Assembly (NCBI RefSeq): GCF_012273895.1
Contig: NC_052118.1
Span: 3,557,696-3,621,695, forward strand
DNA from: Zerene cesonia
Lineage: Eukaryota; Arthropoda; Insecta; Lepidoptera; Pieridae
Reading direction: 5' to 3'
DNA length: 64,000 bases
Numbering within the stretch: the first letter of the stretch is position 1; each line of letters starts with the position of its first letter. This document shows positions 1-13,500 of the stretch, one piece after another. Below the pieces are notes generated by a model. It was given only the letters and a program-made list of their open reading frames with translations. It had not been told where the DNA came from and searched no databases. A program made the translations under genes and the position numbers.

Positions 1-323
1 AAATGTAATATAAAATTGGAGGTACTGAATGTAATCCAAAATGATAATGTAGATATATATTGATGATCTTTTCTTTTTATGATTTATGATGCTTTCTTTA
101 AGCATCCATGCACTGGATTTGAAACCCATTGTAATTAAAATTGAGGTTACATATTTAAGCATGGTTTATAGCTAATTTGTTCTACTTTTCCTTTAATCAT
201 AATACATTTACCAGTTTAATTCACCAGCAATATGTAAACAAATACAGTGTGTTGTAATTATACGTTCATTTTAATGATACATGAAATGAATAATTTCATT
301 CATTAAAATTATCTTTAAAACAG

Positions 324-2463
324 GAAATATGAAGAGGTGTATCCGCCAGAGGTCTCAGAGTTTGTTTATATCACTGATGACACCTACACAAAGAAGGAGG
401 TGCTACGTATGGAACATCTCATCTTAAAAGTTTTATCTTTTGACCTCTCCACACCCACCTCACTGTCTTTCCTCTCACACTATTGCATATCAAATGGACT
501 TTCCAAGAAGACATTCCATCTGGCCGCTGTAAGTATTTTTGGATTCATGTGTATCAAGGTAAAATGTATCTTTACTTAAGATTGTGACTTATATACTATA
601 AAATACCTTGTGCATCTTTGATATTTCTTCGTCGTAATCATAATCGTAATTGTATTCGTAATTATAATCTAATTGGGTCATTGTTCTATTATTTTAGATT
701 AGAATAATGTTTATTTCTTTATACTTTATATTAACATTTGACCCTTATCATTTTGGGTAGGAGGAGGTGCTAAGGCTGCGAAATGCAATAAATTTTGTTA
801 CCATACTCTTTAAGTATTTTTAGGAAATTTTTAGTGATAGTTACCTAAAAATTTTTTTAATTCCTATAATAAATCTTAAAAATTTGTTAGAAAGTTATGA
901 TACCTGTGGGGTGTCACAGACAAATTTATTCTCCAATTGGGAAATAATCATTGTTCTCAAGTAGTAGTTCCAATGTGTTACGTAAGCATTTAATACATAC
1001 ATTATTTTATTATATCAATAAAGTTTCCGTATTAAAAAAATATTATCCTCTAACTAGATAGTTGTATGTATGTTAGAATGTTAGCGTGTATTTTAGAATT
1101 TTTATATAAATTTGCTTTTGCCCGCGACTTCGCACGTGTAAAATCGGAGTAGTTGAGATGTTATAATACATATACACTTTCCTCTTGAATCACTATCTAT
1201 TAAAAAAAACCCCATCAAATTCCGTTGCGTAGTTTTAAAGATTTAAGTATACATAGGGCCAGAGAAAGCGACTGTTTTATACTATATAATGACAAAGTCG
1301 CTATTTCCCCATTAAAGTGTATTCCTATGACACGGGTTTATGCTGTAACTTCCGATACGAACGATATTTTCAACACCGCTTGCAGTACATAGCGGAGCTG
1401 TCGCTGCTGGAGGCGGACCCGTACCTGCAGTTCAAGCCGTCGGTGGTGGCGGCGAGCGCGCTGGCGACGGCGCGCCACTGCCTGCTGTGCGAGCGCGCCG
1501 ACTGCGCCACGCGCCGCGCCGACAACGCGCCGCACCCGCACTGCGCCACCATTGGTGGGGACTGCTACTTTTTTATATACATTTTTATTTCCAAAAAAAA
1601 ACATGGCATATCAAGATGTTATTATTTAATAATTGTTCTTCATGTTTCGTACTAATATGGGATTAAATCACCTACAATCAAATAATAACATTAAATTAAA
1701 TCTATTGAAAGTAGGTTAGAAATTATTTGTAGGTATGCAACCTTTTGGTAGAAGTGATACTTTTCTTCTTTTGGTATGAACTCCTTAACAAGGTTATAAA
1801 CTACCCAAGTTGAAAGATGTTAAATTTTTAGGATCTATGCCTGTGTTTCAGTATTTTCTTTTCAATCTAAAGACTTGAAGATCAACTGGGTTTACTAGAC
1901 TTGCATGAATTTATCCAAATTTCTCTGATAACCAATGCACCGTTTTCCCGTGTGGAGCAGCGTGGCCGGCGGCGCTGGCGCAGAGCGCGGGCTACTCGCT
2001 GGGCGAGCTGGGCGCGTGCCTGCGCGAGCTGGCGCGCTCGCACGCGCACGCGGCCGCGCAGCCCTACCAGGCGATACCCGACAAGTACAGGAACAACAAG
2101 TTAGTGCACACGCTATAGTTGCGCCGGTCCTACCATAGGAAAAGGATATAATGAATTATGTTGTTTACTATAGTCCGTATGGATAAAATAAGAGTGTTCT
2201 CTCGTCTTCTTCTGCTATCGCTATATCTATATATTTAGTACTTAGTTTTTAAAACCAAGATACAAAGGACAATTTCACTCTTACCTGTGCATCCAAATGG
2301 TAGTAAAATTGTACATTCGGTTTACTATGTATTGTAACACTTTTTCTCCTACAGATACGACGCCGTTTCAACAATTGAACCGAAGCCCATGTTCGCCATA
2401 GCCAAGTACCAACCTCCCGCGCCTGCCGCCGCGCGCCCGAGCGAACCCGCGAGAACTGCCTAG
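324..2463 (+). CDS. CycA: Cyclin A, C-terminal part (5' end outside window)
   Basis: Cyclin A binds and activates CDK1/CDK2 in S phase and at mitotic entry. I join four exons: 324-528, 1386-1554, 1961-2099 and 2355-2463 (TAG at 2461). The reading frame is continuous and every junction has GT/AG. Exon 324-528 encodes the end of the first cyclin box and start of the second (YPPEVSEFVYITDDTYTKKE, then LRMEHLILKVLSFDL). The next exon gives the cyclin A hallmark AELSLLEADPYLQFKPS. The last two give the WPAALAQSAGYSLGELGACL segment and the YRNNKYDAVS tail. Upstream exons with the destruction box lie left of the window. Exons 1386-1554 and 1961-2099 are strikingly GC-rich and Ala/Arg-rich beside AT-rich introns. 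A roughly 20-residue Cys-rich stretch (CERADCATRRADNAPHPHC) sits where related cyclins go more directly into the WP motif. The family call is secure; the Cys-rich insert might be trimmed by an alternative splice. Confidence 0.93.
1111..1295 (+). repeat. Lepidopteran retroelement 3'-tail fragment in a CycA intron
   Basis: The stretch reads 'GCCCGCGACTTCGCACGTG', then 'CTTGAATCACTATCTATTAA', 'CCGTTGCGTAGTTTTAAAG' and 'GACTGTTTTATACTATATAA'. The same ordered blocks recur, more decayed, at 7158-7300. I know this pattern as an abundant non-LTR/SINE-type tail in Lepidoptera; the exact family name is not assigned. Confidence 0.6.
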
Positions 2464-5400
2464 TATACTTAGTAGACCTGTAGCAAATGTGCCCAAACCC
2501 TAGTGCCAACGTGCCAAACGGTAAACTTAGCTCAATCAGTTATGGCCTAAACATTGCATAACGAAACTTGGAACATACCATATGGCACATATGTCGAATT
2601 GACGCAAATTGCTTTGAACGTTTGTATCAAGCCTTAAGAATTTATGAATTTCCTTGACTTGGCTTTGCTCTAATGTATGTGTTAACTCATTGTGGTGACC
2701 AACTAATACTTTCTTTGGATGGTTAATAATTTCATGACGAATGTCCCTTCCATTTTTCTGCCAAGCTGGCAATTATCATTTCATATGAGCGGCTGAAAAC
2801 TGATAGTAATCATTTCATTGTTTGTCCATCTTGTTTGCAAAATTTTCAGGTTTTTCGTATATATGTGAGCAAAAAACGAAACAATACAGATGCGTTTTTA
2901 AATTCAGCGTATTGTGATTTTTGAGGACCAACTAGTTGATAGGTTTGGATAATTATTAGTCACACATTAGGGTTAAATTTAGTATATTATCATTGGCTAT
3001 AATGTTACTGACGAATTTGCATTTAGCGCTGCTAAAGTATTTTAATGTGTGAGGACAAGTCTCGTAAATTTGGTAAATAATTTGAACTGCCAATAATTAC
3101 GTATTACATGTTTGTTAGTAAATTATTATTTTTGAGATATAAGGTATGTTTTTAATGTTGATAAGTAGTTTTAAATGTAATTTAATATAATGAAACCACA
3201 TATTTTTCTCCAGTGTTTCTAGCGGAGGTGAGTTCGAGTACCTATTTATAATGATAATATATAGTATTATTAAAATAATCCCGCTGTTTTAATTTACCTA
3301 GTAAATATAAAATATGTGATTGGTTATAAATATACAAGTACTGTAATATATACTCTGCACAAAAGTACTGACGCCTTAGTTAACATTGGTGTTCATAGCA
3401 TTGTTTTCTCTCAAAAAAGCATTTTTATTACATATGGCCCTGTAATCGGTAAAAACTACTTTTAAATATGAAATGAAATTCTCCATGTTGCTTCTCTATT
3501 GTGTGTATTTATACATATTTAGTCTGCTATTCCACTTGGAGCAGTGCTTTTGTTTGGTAGAAAAAACAGGCCCGGCTCGATTGCTGAAGGAGGCACCGCG
3601 GTACGGCCAGCTTGCCGCTGGTGCTGAAAACACGTTTAGCGTGCTGCAGTCGCTCACGTAGTCGAAATTTTTATTGAATCAGCAGAGTTAATGTGAAATA
3701 TAGACTGTATTTTTGATGCCATATCAGAGGATGCAAATTATTCTACCTAACTAATGTTCGCGCATTGCAAATTTAAAGGCAAGTGCTCTATTAAAGTGGG
3801 AAGTAGAGCGGGTAAAATCTTTTTAGTGAGAGAGTTACGCACCTGTCGTAAAAGCTGCGTAGTCGCGGCTCCCAGAATGTCATATCCACAGTCATTATTT
3901 TTGTATAGTAGGTATGTCGCCATAAATTGTAATAAAACCATACGATTATAATTTAAGTCGCTAGGTAGCAAACTGAATTCATTTCTGACCTGTAACATTT
4001 GCTTTTTAATGCTTCATATTCCGATAGATGATAATGCGAATTATATTAAAGTACTTCTATTTCTGTGTAGTTTTTTAATAAAATCAATCTAAGCATAGCA
4101 TTATCACGGTATTACATTTATTATCTGTACCTATTGTAACTATCATAATAAACGCTCATATATTTTCAATTCAACGGTTTCACATTGTTAGATAATTTGC
4201 CGAAAAATTATACGTTAAATTGAAAGCAGTACGATAAGAATTTTGTAGAAAATTCTATTTTGAAAATTATATCATTTCTGAACGACATGCTATATATAGG
4301 CTATGTCTTTTTTATCCCAAGCGGATAATACAAATTATATAATATTATAATACAGCCTTATTATTTGACTTAATTTTTATTGTTGAATAATCTTTATAAA
4401 TAAGTATGAATCCTCCAAACGTGTTCCAACGGTGAAATATTTTTTTAAATCGGTCCAATATTGCAATGAAAGGTGAAAAGGTTCCTGATATTAGCGCTTT
4501 CAAACGAACTCTATTAGTATATTAGTAGAAGTGTCTGATATAAAAATGCGGGTAAAGTTATGTACGTCGTTTATTTCGAACTAAATATATTACTTCATTC
4601 AATGTGATGTGCGAGGTTTCCATATTATATTTGTACTTGCATGACTTGCATATAGTCGGTGGTAATTATGGGGAGTGTTTTTCTTGAGTGTACACGTTGC
4701 CAAAGCCTTTTTTAACAGTCGGTGATCCTGGAATGAAAAACGGCCATTATTCATAAATGCTCACATTATAAATTGCAATAGCTATTACATAATACTCGTT
4801 GACAATAAAAAATCTTCGCGCTTGTACGGAGTCAATGCTAATTGCGGTTTGTAGCCACTGTATTTGAATTTACGACGTGCGTGCTTGAATACGGAATTCT
4901 AAATGGTTCGCAGCTGCCCGGCTGCAGCTATTTTATGTTCCAGACTTTACGACTACTGCTTTTTTGTTTTTTACAGATATTTCTAGACATATTTTTAATG
5001 ATTTTGAGATGACCTTTAGTAAAAAATATCACAAATGAAAATCATGAAGTAACATTATTTTTAATAATTCAAAAACAAGCTTTCATCATAGTAATGTATA
5101 CGAAACGAAACCGTTTCTATCCACAGATAGTTCATAAAACCGAACTGGCGTTGTGTTTATAAACATTCATGAAATTGGCAAGTGTGCGGGGAACGTGCGA
5201 GAAATGCCTATTTCAGTCTGGATTTCCAGGAAGTTTCTATATAAACTACATCTATTTCCAATTTGAATATAGCACAAACTTTAAACGTTCTAAATCTTCG
5301 TTCCGTCTGGTTTTCGAGACAAACGATTTAAATTTTATTTGCGAACGTCTGTCTGCTTTGGACATGAGACGATCTGCGTAAACATCATAAATCATTCCCC

Positions 5401-7157
5401 TTTCAGGCCGGGTGTTGCGACGATGTATTTAAAGAGATGATAAGGGACGAGTTTATGCGTCAGATATCTTTCGTTATGATTGATTTTCAAGGGCCATTCA
5501 TTTTACCGCATGTGGTTGTGTGTAATAACAGTCAACGTATGCAGTATTATATCCCTATATTCTTATTTATGATCCGAGATTTATGCACATCATACTTACT
5601 GCACGTTAACCAACTCTAAAGATGCGGGTTACGGGTACAGAATCAAGGCTAACTGTTAAATTATTAGTTATGGTACCGTGATCATTAGTATTCTTTACTG
5701 TACAAAGTCGTGTCCACGTTTTTGAGAACGTTAAATACAATAGTATTAAACGTGTTAATCTTTATCACAACAAGGGCTGAAGCGCATTATTAGCCTTCGT
5801 TTTGTCGTGCTTATAGCACCTCAGTATTATACAAGCGGACGTGCTCAGGGAATTAATTATCTACATGCATACTCTGCTTGTTGTTGCGTTATAACCGGTA
5901 ACGTAATGCAAAGGACCTACATCATTGATTTACTCATTACGATTCAGTATTCTCAGGAACTTAGGATTTCAGAACTGATTATCTATTCAAATAAAATGAT
6001 TAAGTAAACTTTCAGAGGGAATTCCCGTGTCCTCTTGTTGGGTATGAGACAAATGCCATCTGTTTCACGGGCTGATTTTTCATTAGGTGACCAGCTTTCT
6101 GTGTCAAATCGAGCATTTTTCTTTTTGATAGTCGCCAACGGGAATCGTAAACCCAAGTAGGCTCGGTTCTACGCTTTTTACACTATGTCAAAGAGGCAGT
6201 CTCAACAAAGGCAGGTACTGATTAGTTGCTTTCGAAATAAAGTAGCTACGTAGTAGCTACGTTGCAATTACTATTATCATTACTAATTTGAGAAGCGTTG
6301 CGAGACACGGTGTTGCCAGGTGGGTTTATTGACATTACGTAAGTTTATGCTTTTAGAAAACAATCGATCAGTGTCGATACAATAAACTGACGATTGTGAC
6401 GTTTTGCATGTTAAGAGGTCGGTATCGCTGCCACGGAGCAACTTCCGCAGCCCCAAAAGGAAAGGAAATTCACGAGTGAATTAGCAATTAAATACGTGTG
6501 TGTGATATGAACCGAATCGATTCCCGTGACAGCAACAATAATAATATGATTAAAATAGGTATTCAAATACGTACATGCAATGTGCATTAGTTATATAATA
6601 TACAAACTGTTCTTGTTAAAATTGTATACATATAATGAAATGTTCCGAAATGTCTTTATATCTGTAATTAATTAATTCTATACAAATGCTTGAAAAAATA
6701 TATACGAATGATTCTAGTTTTTAAATATTGAAAATTCAAGGTCCCTCTAAACAGCAGAACTAAGTATGTATGTATGTATATGTATCAAGTACCTACATAT
6801 TACGGTAACTGCGGGCCTAGACAAGAGGAATGATCGACAAAATTAACTTCATAATCTAGACAAAGTTAACTTCATAAACTAGAGGCTAGAATATGTTTAA
6901 AATACATATTTGATTAGGTATACGGTTAACATTTTTTATCGAAATTTACAGGATTAGTAATTATTACTAACAATTGTTTGTTATGTATTTATTATATTCA
7001 CTTTAAAATCTCCTGGCAATTTTCATGCGACATTAGCAAGCAAACGAATCTCAACAACGCTCATAAATCTTTAGACAAACATGATTTTATTTTCGCAATA
7101 AATTATCTGCACGATGCGTTTGCATTGTTGCTTTTGTTCTTAAATCTGTATAAAGGA

Positions 7158-7300
7158 ATACTGGCGACCCGCCCTGGCTTCGCCTAAACCATCCCCTTGA
7201 ATCACTCTGTCTATTAAAAAAACCCCTTCAAAATATGTTGCGTAATATTAAGCGTACAGACACTCAGACGGCGGAAAGAGACTTTGTTTTATACTAAGTT
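7158..7300 (+). repeat. Decayed copy of the 1111-1295 retroelement tail
   Basis: It shares with 1111-1295 the ordered blocks 'GCGACCCGCCCTGGCTTCGCC', 'CTTGAATCACTCTGTCTATT', 'GTTGCGTAATATTAAG' and 'GACTTTGTTTTATACTAAGT'. No coding capacity. Confidence 0.6.
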
Positions 7301-8469
7301 GTGCTGTGGATTAGTAGATACATGATAGATCGATAGTAAAAAGAATGTATCGGATGGTCTATTATTGACTACGCAAACATCTTGAAGGGAAGCTTTCGGC
7401 TCGTTTCCTGGCGCAGAGAAATGGGGCCGGCCGTGACGCACGTTATACATCTACATCCGTTCATATTTATAAAAACTAGATTTTTTTACTCATTCCACTA
7501 ATTAAATTTGTCGAGTTCTCTATAACTTCCTGCCAACGGCGCTGTCGAATACCAAAGAACGATATTTATGATTTCTTTTTATTTTTTTGACAAATCATAA
7601 ACAATATAGGGTCCTAATATTCGATTTTTTTTCAACTGACTTCAAAAAAAGAGGATGTTCTCAAATTGTTTTTGTTGTGTTTGTTTCCTTAGAACTTTTG
7701 ACAGGATAAATCGATTTTGACGATTCTTTTTTATATGCGTCTTTCTACTCAAAAAAATAGGTATCTAATCTCCATTTTTGCTTAAAGGCCTAAAAAGCGC
7801 CAAAGTTGTTAGTGTAGTTGAACTAATTATTTCCTTGAGCGTATCTGACTAGAGAAACCGTCTCTGATCTCTTACCACGGTCGGAACGCTCTACTGAATA
7901 ACAATGAGTGCCTGAGTTCATTGTTACTAAGAAGTTGTTCTGTTTATTCTATTTTGTACAAGATTATAAATAAAATGGAACATTTCTGCATAAGACTAAC
8001 TAATTCTCAGAACACCTGTTTGTAAGGCATCTAGAGTACGAGTATCTCACGAGGCACGATGTGGAGAATAACATTACTTGAGCTAAATATGTGGTTAGTA
8101 GACTTTGTTTAGGCAGTTTACTTATTGGCTAGGTTAAACCATTTTATATATGCCGATTTCAAAGATGAAAAAAATACTCCAAAATAAAATATTGTCACGA
8201 AGAATAAAAATTATAAGGAATATCCTCATGTACCCAATTTTAAAGAGACATTAAAGAGGCCGTACATCTATTCATGTGAAAGTTTTTGCCTCTCGTTTGT
8301 CTGTTTCTGCTGTTTCATATTTCGTTTTGTAAAGTTTTTTTTTGTGTTTAAATAAATACTATTCTTTTCATACAAAAAGGAAGAAGTTAATTATAAACAA
8401 CAATTTAATTACGACAAGTTTAAATACAAAGCTGAGTGAATAATTTTGTTGAGTAAATATTCAATAATT

Positions 8470-8585
8470 GTTTCGATATAACTCAAAAACTACTAAACCG
8501 ATTTCGTTCTTTCCAGTAGCAAGATACATCCGGATTTATCCCGTCTCAATCCGGGCGATGCCTGGTCAAGCAGCTACTGTTGTTA
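8470..8585 (+). repeat. Degenerate non-LTR-type fragment
   Basis: 'GATATAACTCAAAAACTACT' followed by 'AAACCGATTTCGTTCTTTCC' is the wording common to many lepidopteran non-LTR tails (act-on-AAACTACTRAACCGATTT type). Only about 115 bases are recognisable. Confidence 0.4.
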
Positions 8586-8670
8586 TAATCTAATTAGTTT
8601 ACAATCGTAAACAGTTCAACGAACCCATAAATATCGGACCGATACGATTATTTATGTTTGATTGTGGTCA

Positions 8671-8770
8671 AAAATCAGTGAGCAGGAAGTGAGAGGCTTC
8701 CCGGCGGGCCGAGTGAAACCTCGGGAGCGGAAGCAGTGTGGTGCGGGAGTGCCGAGCGACGGGCTTGCAT
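8671..8770. other. Isolated GC-rich patch, possible first exon or promoter
   Basis: Roughly 100 bases rich in G and C within kilobases of AT-rich DNA. An arthropod-initiator-like TCAGT lies at 8675-8679, and runs such as 'CCGGCGGGCCGAGTG' follow. No open frame or splice donor makes a coding exon obvious. It might be an untranslated first exon of an unseen transcript or a chance island. Confidence 0.2.
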
Positions 8771-10593
8771 TACAAATTACTTCTTAATGAATGCACGTGC
8801 ATTCTTCCAATCTTGATATACAATTTAGCCTTTGAATGTTTACGTACTACTTTACGATGATATATGGAGGCCGTGTGATCGGAGGAAGAGAACCTGTAGC
8901 TATAATGTGGATTAAGGTTTATCAGGTAATTAAACAAATGATACAGCCGACTACAGCCACTCTTATGGGTAAGCTTATATAGGGATCAAATGGTCAATAG
9001 AAACTAAATGTATCAATAACGTGCCGTTAATGGATTCATGGAAATTAATATATAATCTAGAACAAATGTTCTTCATCACTTATCGATACACTCATCTATA
9101 AATCATCATCTCGAATAAGAACGAACATGAACTCGCATGTTAAATAGGTCGAAGTAATTGTGTAAACAAAGAGCTATATTCATCGTTATTGGAAAAAACC
9201 TTGTTGTTGACTGATAAATCCTCATGACGTTCATTCGTTAGATATATTGACGATTTTTTTACTTTTAGACTTAGTTTCAAGTAATTGAACGTTTACCATC
9301 ACACCAGCCAAGATAAAAATGTTTACAAAAAATTCCAAGTTTGCTTTTGCGAAGTCGGCAAAAATTTCGAGCAGAGTCATGTCTAATTTACAGCGCTGTA
9401 TAAAATCGGGCACTTAAGTAAGCTTTTTCTGAGACCTATAAAAAGATCGTTGCCATGCAATTCCTAGACGTTGAATCAATATTATTAAAATAATTTCATT
9501 ATCATTTTAATAGCTTTGTTAGCGGTCGGTGTAAAAATGAGTGTTAATAGCAATTTGTTTTCTGAAGCAAAAAGTGTGGAGTAGGTACAGTCGGACTGGG
9601 TAAATTTTTTTTTTTGATTATATGAATTTTTGTGCGGTTTTGGTGGCATCCAACGTTGCTTTAGGTCATTCATTCATTTTTAATAAAACGGAAAAAGTAA
9701 AGAAAAATCGCCAAAATGTCGAAGGCTTAATATACATGGAAAGAGGTAAGGGTAAGTTTGCCTATCGCTAATGATTTATTTATTTCTGACTCAGAGATCC
9801 AAACAAATATACAATTAGAGATACATTAGTACAATAACCTAAATTTATGTTAGTATACCTACACAGATACAAAATTTATTATATTTCTTATTTCAATGTA
9901 CATGAAAATCTATGCAATGTCGATTATAATTGACAACGAAATAAAATTTAGTAAAAAAGATAGCATAACCATACTCTAATTATGAAACGTATTTTTTGAA
10001 AAGCGGCAATAAAAACTTAATTATAACCGAAAAAATAATCAACCGGCTGACGATAAAATAACTAGTAATCGTAAATGCAGCGTTAACTCGTAATTTTTTT
10101 CAGATTCAAGTCCGTAGGTATAACCCGGTTTATTCGAGTCACACTGGCATGCGGCCAGGGTTGCCCTGCACGACCTCACCGTTAAACGAAAGTTATTACT
10201 GTGACGCAGTAAACATTCCTTTTTAGGATTTCTTTTTTGGTATCTTTAAGTCATGCGAGCGCTTCATACGCAAGAATGTTATAGGTTAATGCACTTTCTC
10301 TAGTTCCCTATTGTACCATTAGCTGCGTAGCGCATTTAAATCATTGTCTTACCACGTTTACCGTGTTTGGAGCTAAATTAGTATTCAAAAGTGGAAAAAA
10401 ACAAATTGCTAAATTATTCGGTGCATCATGTGAAAAATTCTAAACGTGTGAAGCAACATCGGCAAACATACAAATCTGTTGGCCAATTGACATAATCAAA
10501 ATAAAATAAAATAAAATAAAACAGAATTAAAAAGGGAGTATAAAAAGAGAAAGATACGATATAGAAAGGAAAGAAAATGTGCTAAAAATTTAC

Positions 10594-13500
10594 CTAGCAA
10601 AGCATCTTTGCCGGCGTGAATGTTGCAGTATATGTGATGGTCGGTGGCCACCAACGGCTCGGCTGGAGCTTCACCACCAGCTTCCATCAGTTTCAGCTTA
10701 GCTGATATATCGTGCACATCTGCTAAAGAAAATACATATATTTGAATATGGTATTAGTTGTTGCCTTTCATAAAGATACTTGGGGTTGTAGGGCGTCAAA
10801 TTTAAAATTATGGAAGCTTTCTCGAAACAAGTTTTACTATAGAATTAGTAATATTTTGCTATCTAAGCTAGCTAAGGAAACCTATATAATTCTATACACT
10901 ACCTTAACTACTTCAAAGACCGTCTATGCAATGAATAAAATAATTATTGATGTCTCTTTCAACTTTCTCTTTAAGGCGGATCTTTCACAATGCATGATAC
11001 AAAATATATCTACAATCTACAATAATAACAGTAAATGTTCAAATTTCTTTTTCCAAATCCGCCTACACCTATTGGTCGACTTCGTGATAGTTACAAATAT
11101 TGTCAAATGCTAAATGCGTTACTATCGCATACTTAATCAAGTAAATATTTTTATTTTTTGGGTAGTATCTAAAAAAACAAAAACAAATATGAACAATGTA
11201 ACATTGTATCTACTTTTGGTATAATGAAATGCATACAAAAACCACCGTTAGCCATTGTTATGATGTCGGTTGGGCGATCAGGTCAAAATTAGTAGCGCAC
11301 ATGTTCAAACAAACCCGCATTGTTTACATGCGCTCGCGCCTATTTGCGCGCCGCCACGGAGCCAACTAAAACCTGGACCATGTGTGCTCTACAGTATTTG
11401 CTCTACCTCGTTTTTTCTATTACTATTGGTAGAGTTCCTTCCTAGCTCTGTATCAAATTTTTGGAAAGGTCTTGAAATTTTTGATAAGAATGTTTATTGG
11501 ATTTCGATGTATGTTACTCACCAGTTATAGGTATAAATGCGAATATGTAATAATGGGCATATGATTTTATGTATTATATATGTCTCCTTATTTGCCAAAA
11601 ACTATAAAACCAGTGTATATTAAATTAGCATTGTATTTTGGAAGAACGATTCGATATAGACTACATTTTATCCTGAGCGCGCAATAGAGTGATTTTAACT
11701 CGAAAGTTATTACTGTGACGAAGAATATGAAAGATATATGCGAAGCCAAAAAGGTTGGAAACTGTTAGTGAAGATTAAATTTAACTTAAGATTAAGTTTC
11801 AGCCCCAGAAAGATCTGAGTTCTTAAATTTTGTTACTTAAGAATATAACAAGAAACCAGGACTAATGCGTTACGCGCTTTTAAAAATTTAACAATTCCAA
11901 ATATTCCAATTTCATTCCATTTTTATTTCACACAACTTGTATTTTAAATTTGTTAATTATGGAAAAGTTAGCTATTATGCTTACAGTGTTTCTATGAATG
12001 AAATTCCTCTATGAAGTGACACAGATTTGAATGAGGAATGAACAAACCTCCAAATAAGAGTAGCGGATTGTTTAATAGTTTAATCTTTTATCATTCAAGG
12101 GACGTCGTAGTTTCGTTAACGTTACCTACATGCTCGAGTACGCCCACATATCCACATTAATACATGGAGGTCGCATGATCATCACCGTCCTGAATAAATA
12201 AATGTTTTTGGTACTTAGAAACAGCTTGTTTTACAACATTGCGGTCGTTTGATTTATATTTTTTACGATGTTCAGTATTCAAACATACGAATTATTGATC
12301 TCGCCTCGTTATCTTTTTGGGCTCACGTCGCTTATATGTCATATTTTTGAGTCAATATAAAGCCTGGAAATTGGTAAACAGGGTTTCACAATAGAGCCAC
12401 CTTTTTGTGGAGAAATTTTGCTATTGATACACTATGTATACGCACAACTATAGCTTTGAATGTGTATACTGCTAGGCTATAAACTTTAGGGTTTTATATC
12501 TAGCCAGTTTTATAACTTCATTTCATTCAAATATTATATCATAGCACCAATAAAACTTTACTGCGCTTCACGAAATTTGTTTTCTCTGGCGCCTTTATTC
12601 AAATAAATAATAGTCAGAAGATATATGGATCATAGCCAATTATTATATTTTTGTAAACAAAATATTCATACCGTTAAACGAGATACATACATACTACGTT
12701 TTACGAAAACAGCTGGTAGGATTTCGATGTGTATTATTTGGCAAGAAGAATTTCAAGACAGAAGAGATAAATATAGGGGATTATAAAGGTTTCTTCTAAA
12801 GGTATAAAATCTAAAGTACTTCTTTGCTCACGTAGTTAGTAAAATTGCTTAAGTTCAAAAAATAAAAATGCATGTTTATAGCTTGCTTGCTGCTGCACGT
12901 TCATTTGTGAGCCAAATTGAAAGAAGTAGGTATTACTATTATATAAGTAGCCTCATGACGAAATTCAACATTTTCCTATTTCTTTAGTAAAAAAAATACT
13001 AAATGAATGTTATGGTTTCCTTAATAATTTATGGTCTTTGAGGCACCGATTTACTCTGGATTTATCCCCAATACGTTCGCACGGACTGCCCTTTGGGAGT
13101 CTTATTAAACCCAGGCTCGGAGACATTGAGAGGAAAAGATGGACGCTGGCAGTGAAAGCAAATATGATGGCTCGTAGGTTTGCATGTTGTTCTGATGAAG
13201 AAAGATAAAACCTATTTCATGCGTAGTATCTTCATACACACGTGTAAAAGGACTGCTTAGAAGCTACAAGCAACCTATAGTTAGTCATGTTCGACAGTTG
13301 ACAGTATACACCGTCTTTATGTTATGCGAAAGAGAAGTACAGTGCGCCGTGTACGAGCCTGCCCCAACCAAGTCGTACGCTGCATAGCGGCTCGACTGCT
13401 GATATGTGTACCACTGCTGCAAACTGTCTACTTCCCATATAGTAATATAGTAATGGCTGACATATCTAGTGGTGAGAATAATTGAATTAGTAATTGAAGG

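Larger units (their letters stand above)
2464..10593. other. 8.1 kb between CycA and the last wengen exon found; no convincing gene
   Basis: AT-rich DNA holding the CycA 3' UTR, possibly the missing last exon of wengen, and retroelement debris (7158-7300, 8470-8585). Short open frames occur on both strands, but none has a recognisable domain, good splice context or coding-like composition. A GC-rich patch at 8671-8770 stands out and is listed separately. An AAAAT microsatellite lies near 10497-10520. Confidence 0.6.

Noticed and set aside
1338..1604. Arg/Ala-rich minus-strand frames
   Set aside because: Shadows of the GC-rich cyclin A exon.
2536..2772. Minus-strand 78-residue frame, considered as a transposase remnant
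   Set aside because: No catalytic motif or terminal repeats recognised; composition is not distinct from the 3' UTR region around it.
10050..10125. Candidate last exon of wengen on the minus strand
   Set aside because: The frame and acceptor are possible, but I recognise no conserved wengen residues and cannot choose it over other sites.
10742..11113. Plus-strand 123-residue frame in the wengen intron
   Set aside because: AT-driven composition (Ile, Asn, Lys, Leu), no domain and no splice signals of note.
11640..11720. Match of about 20 bases (CGAAAGTTATTACTGTGACG) with 10186-10205
   Set aside because: Probably two fragments of one old dispersed repeat; too short to call an element.
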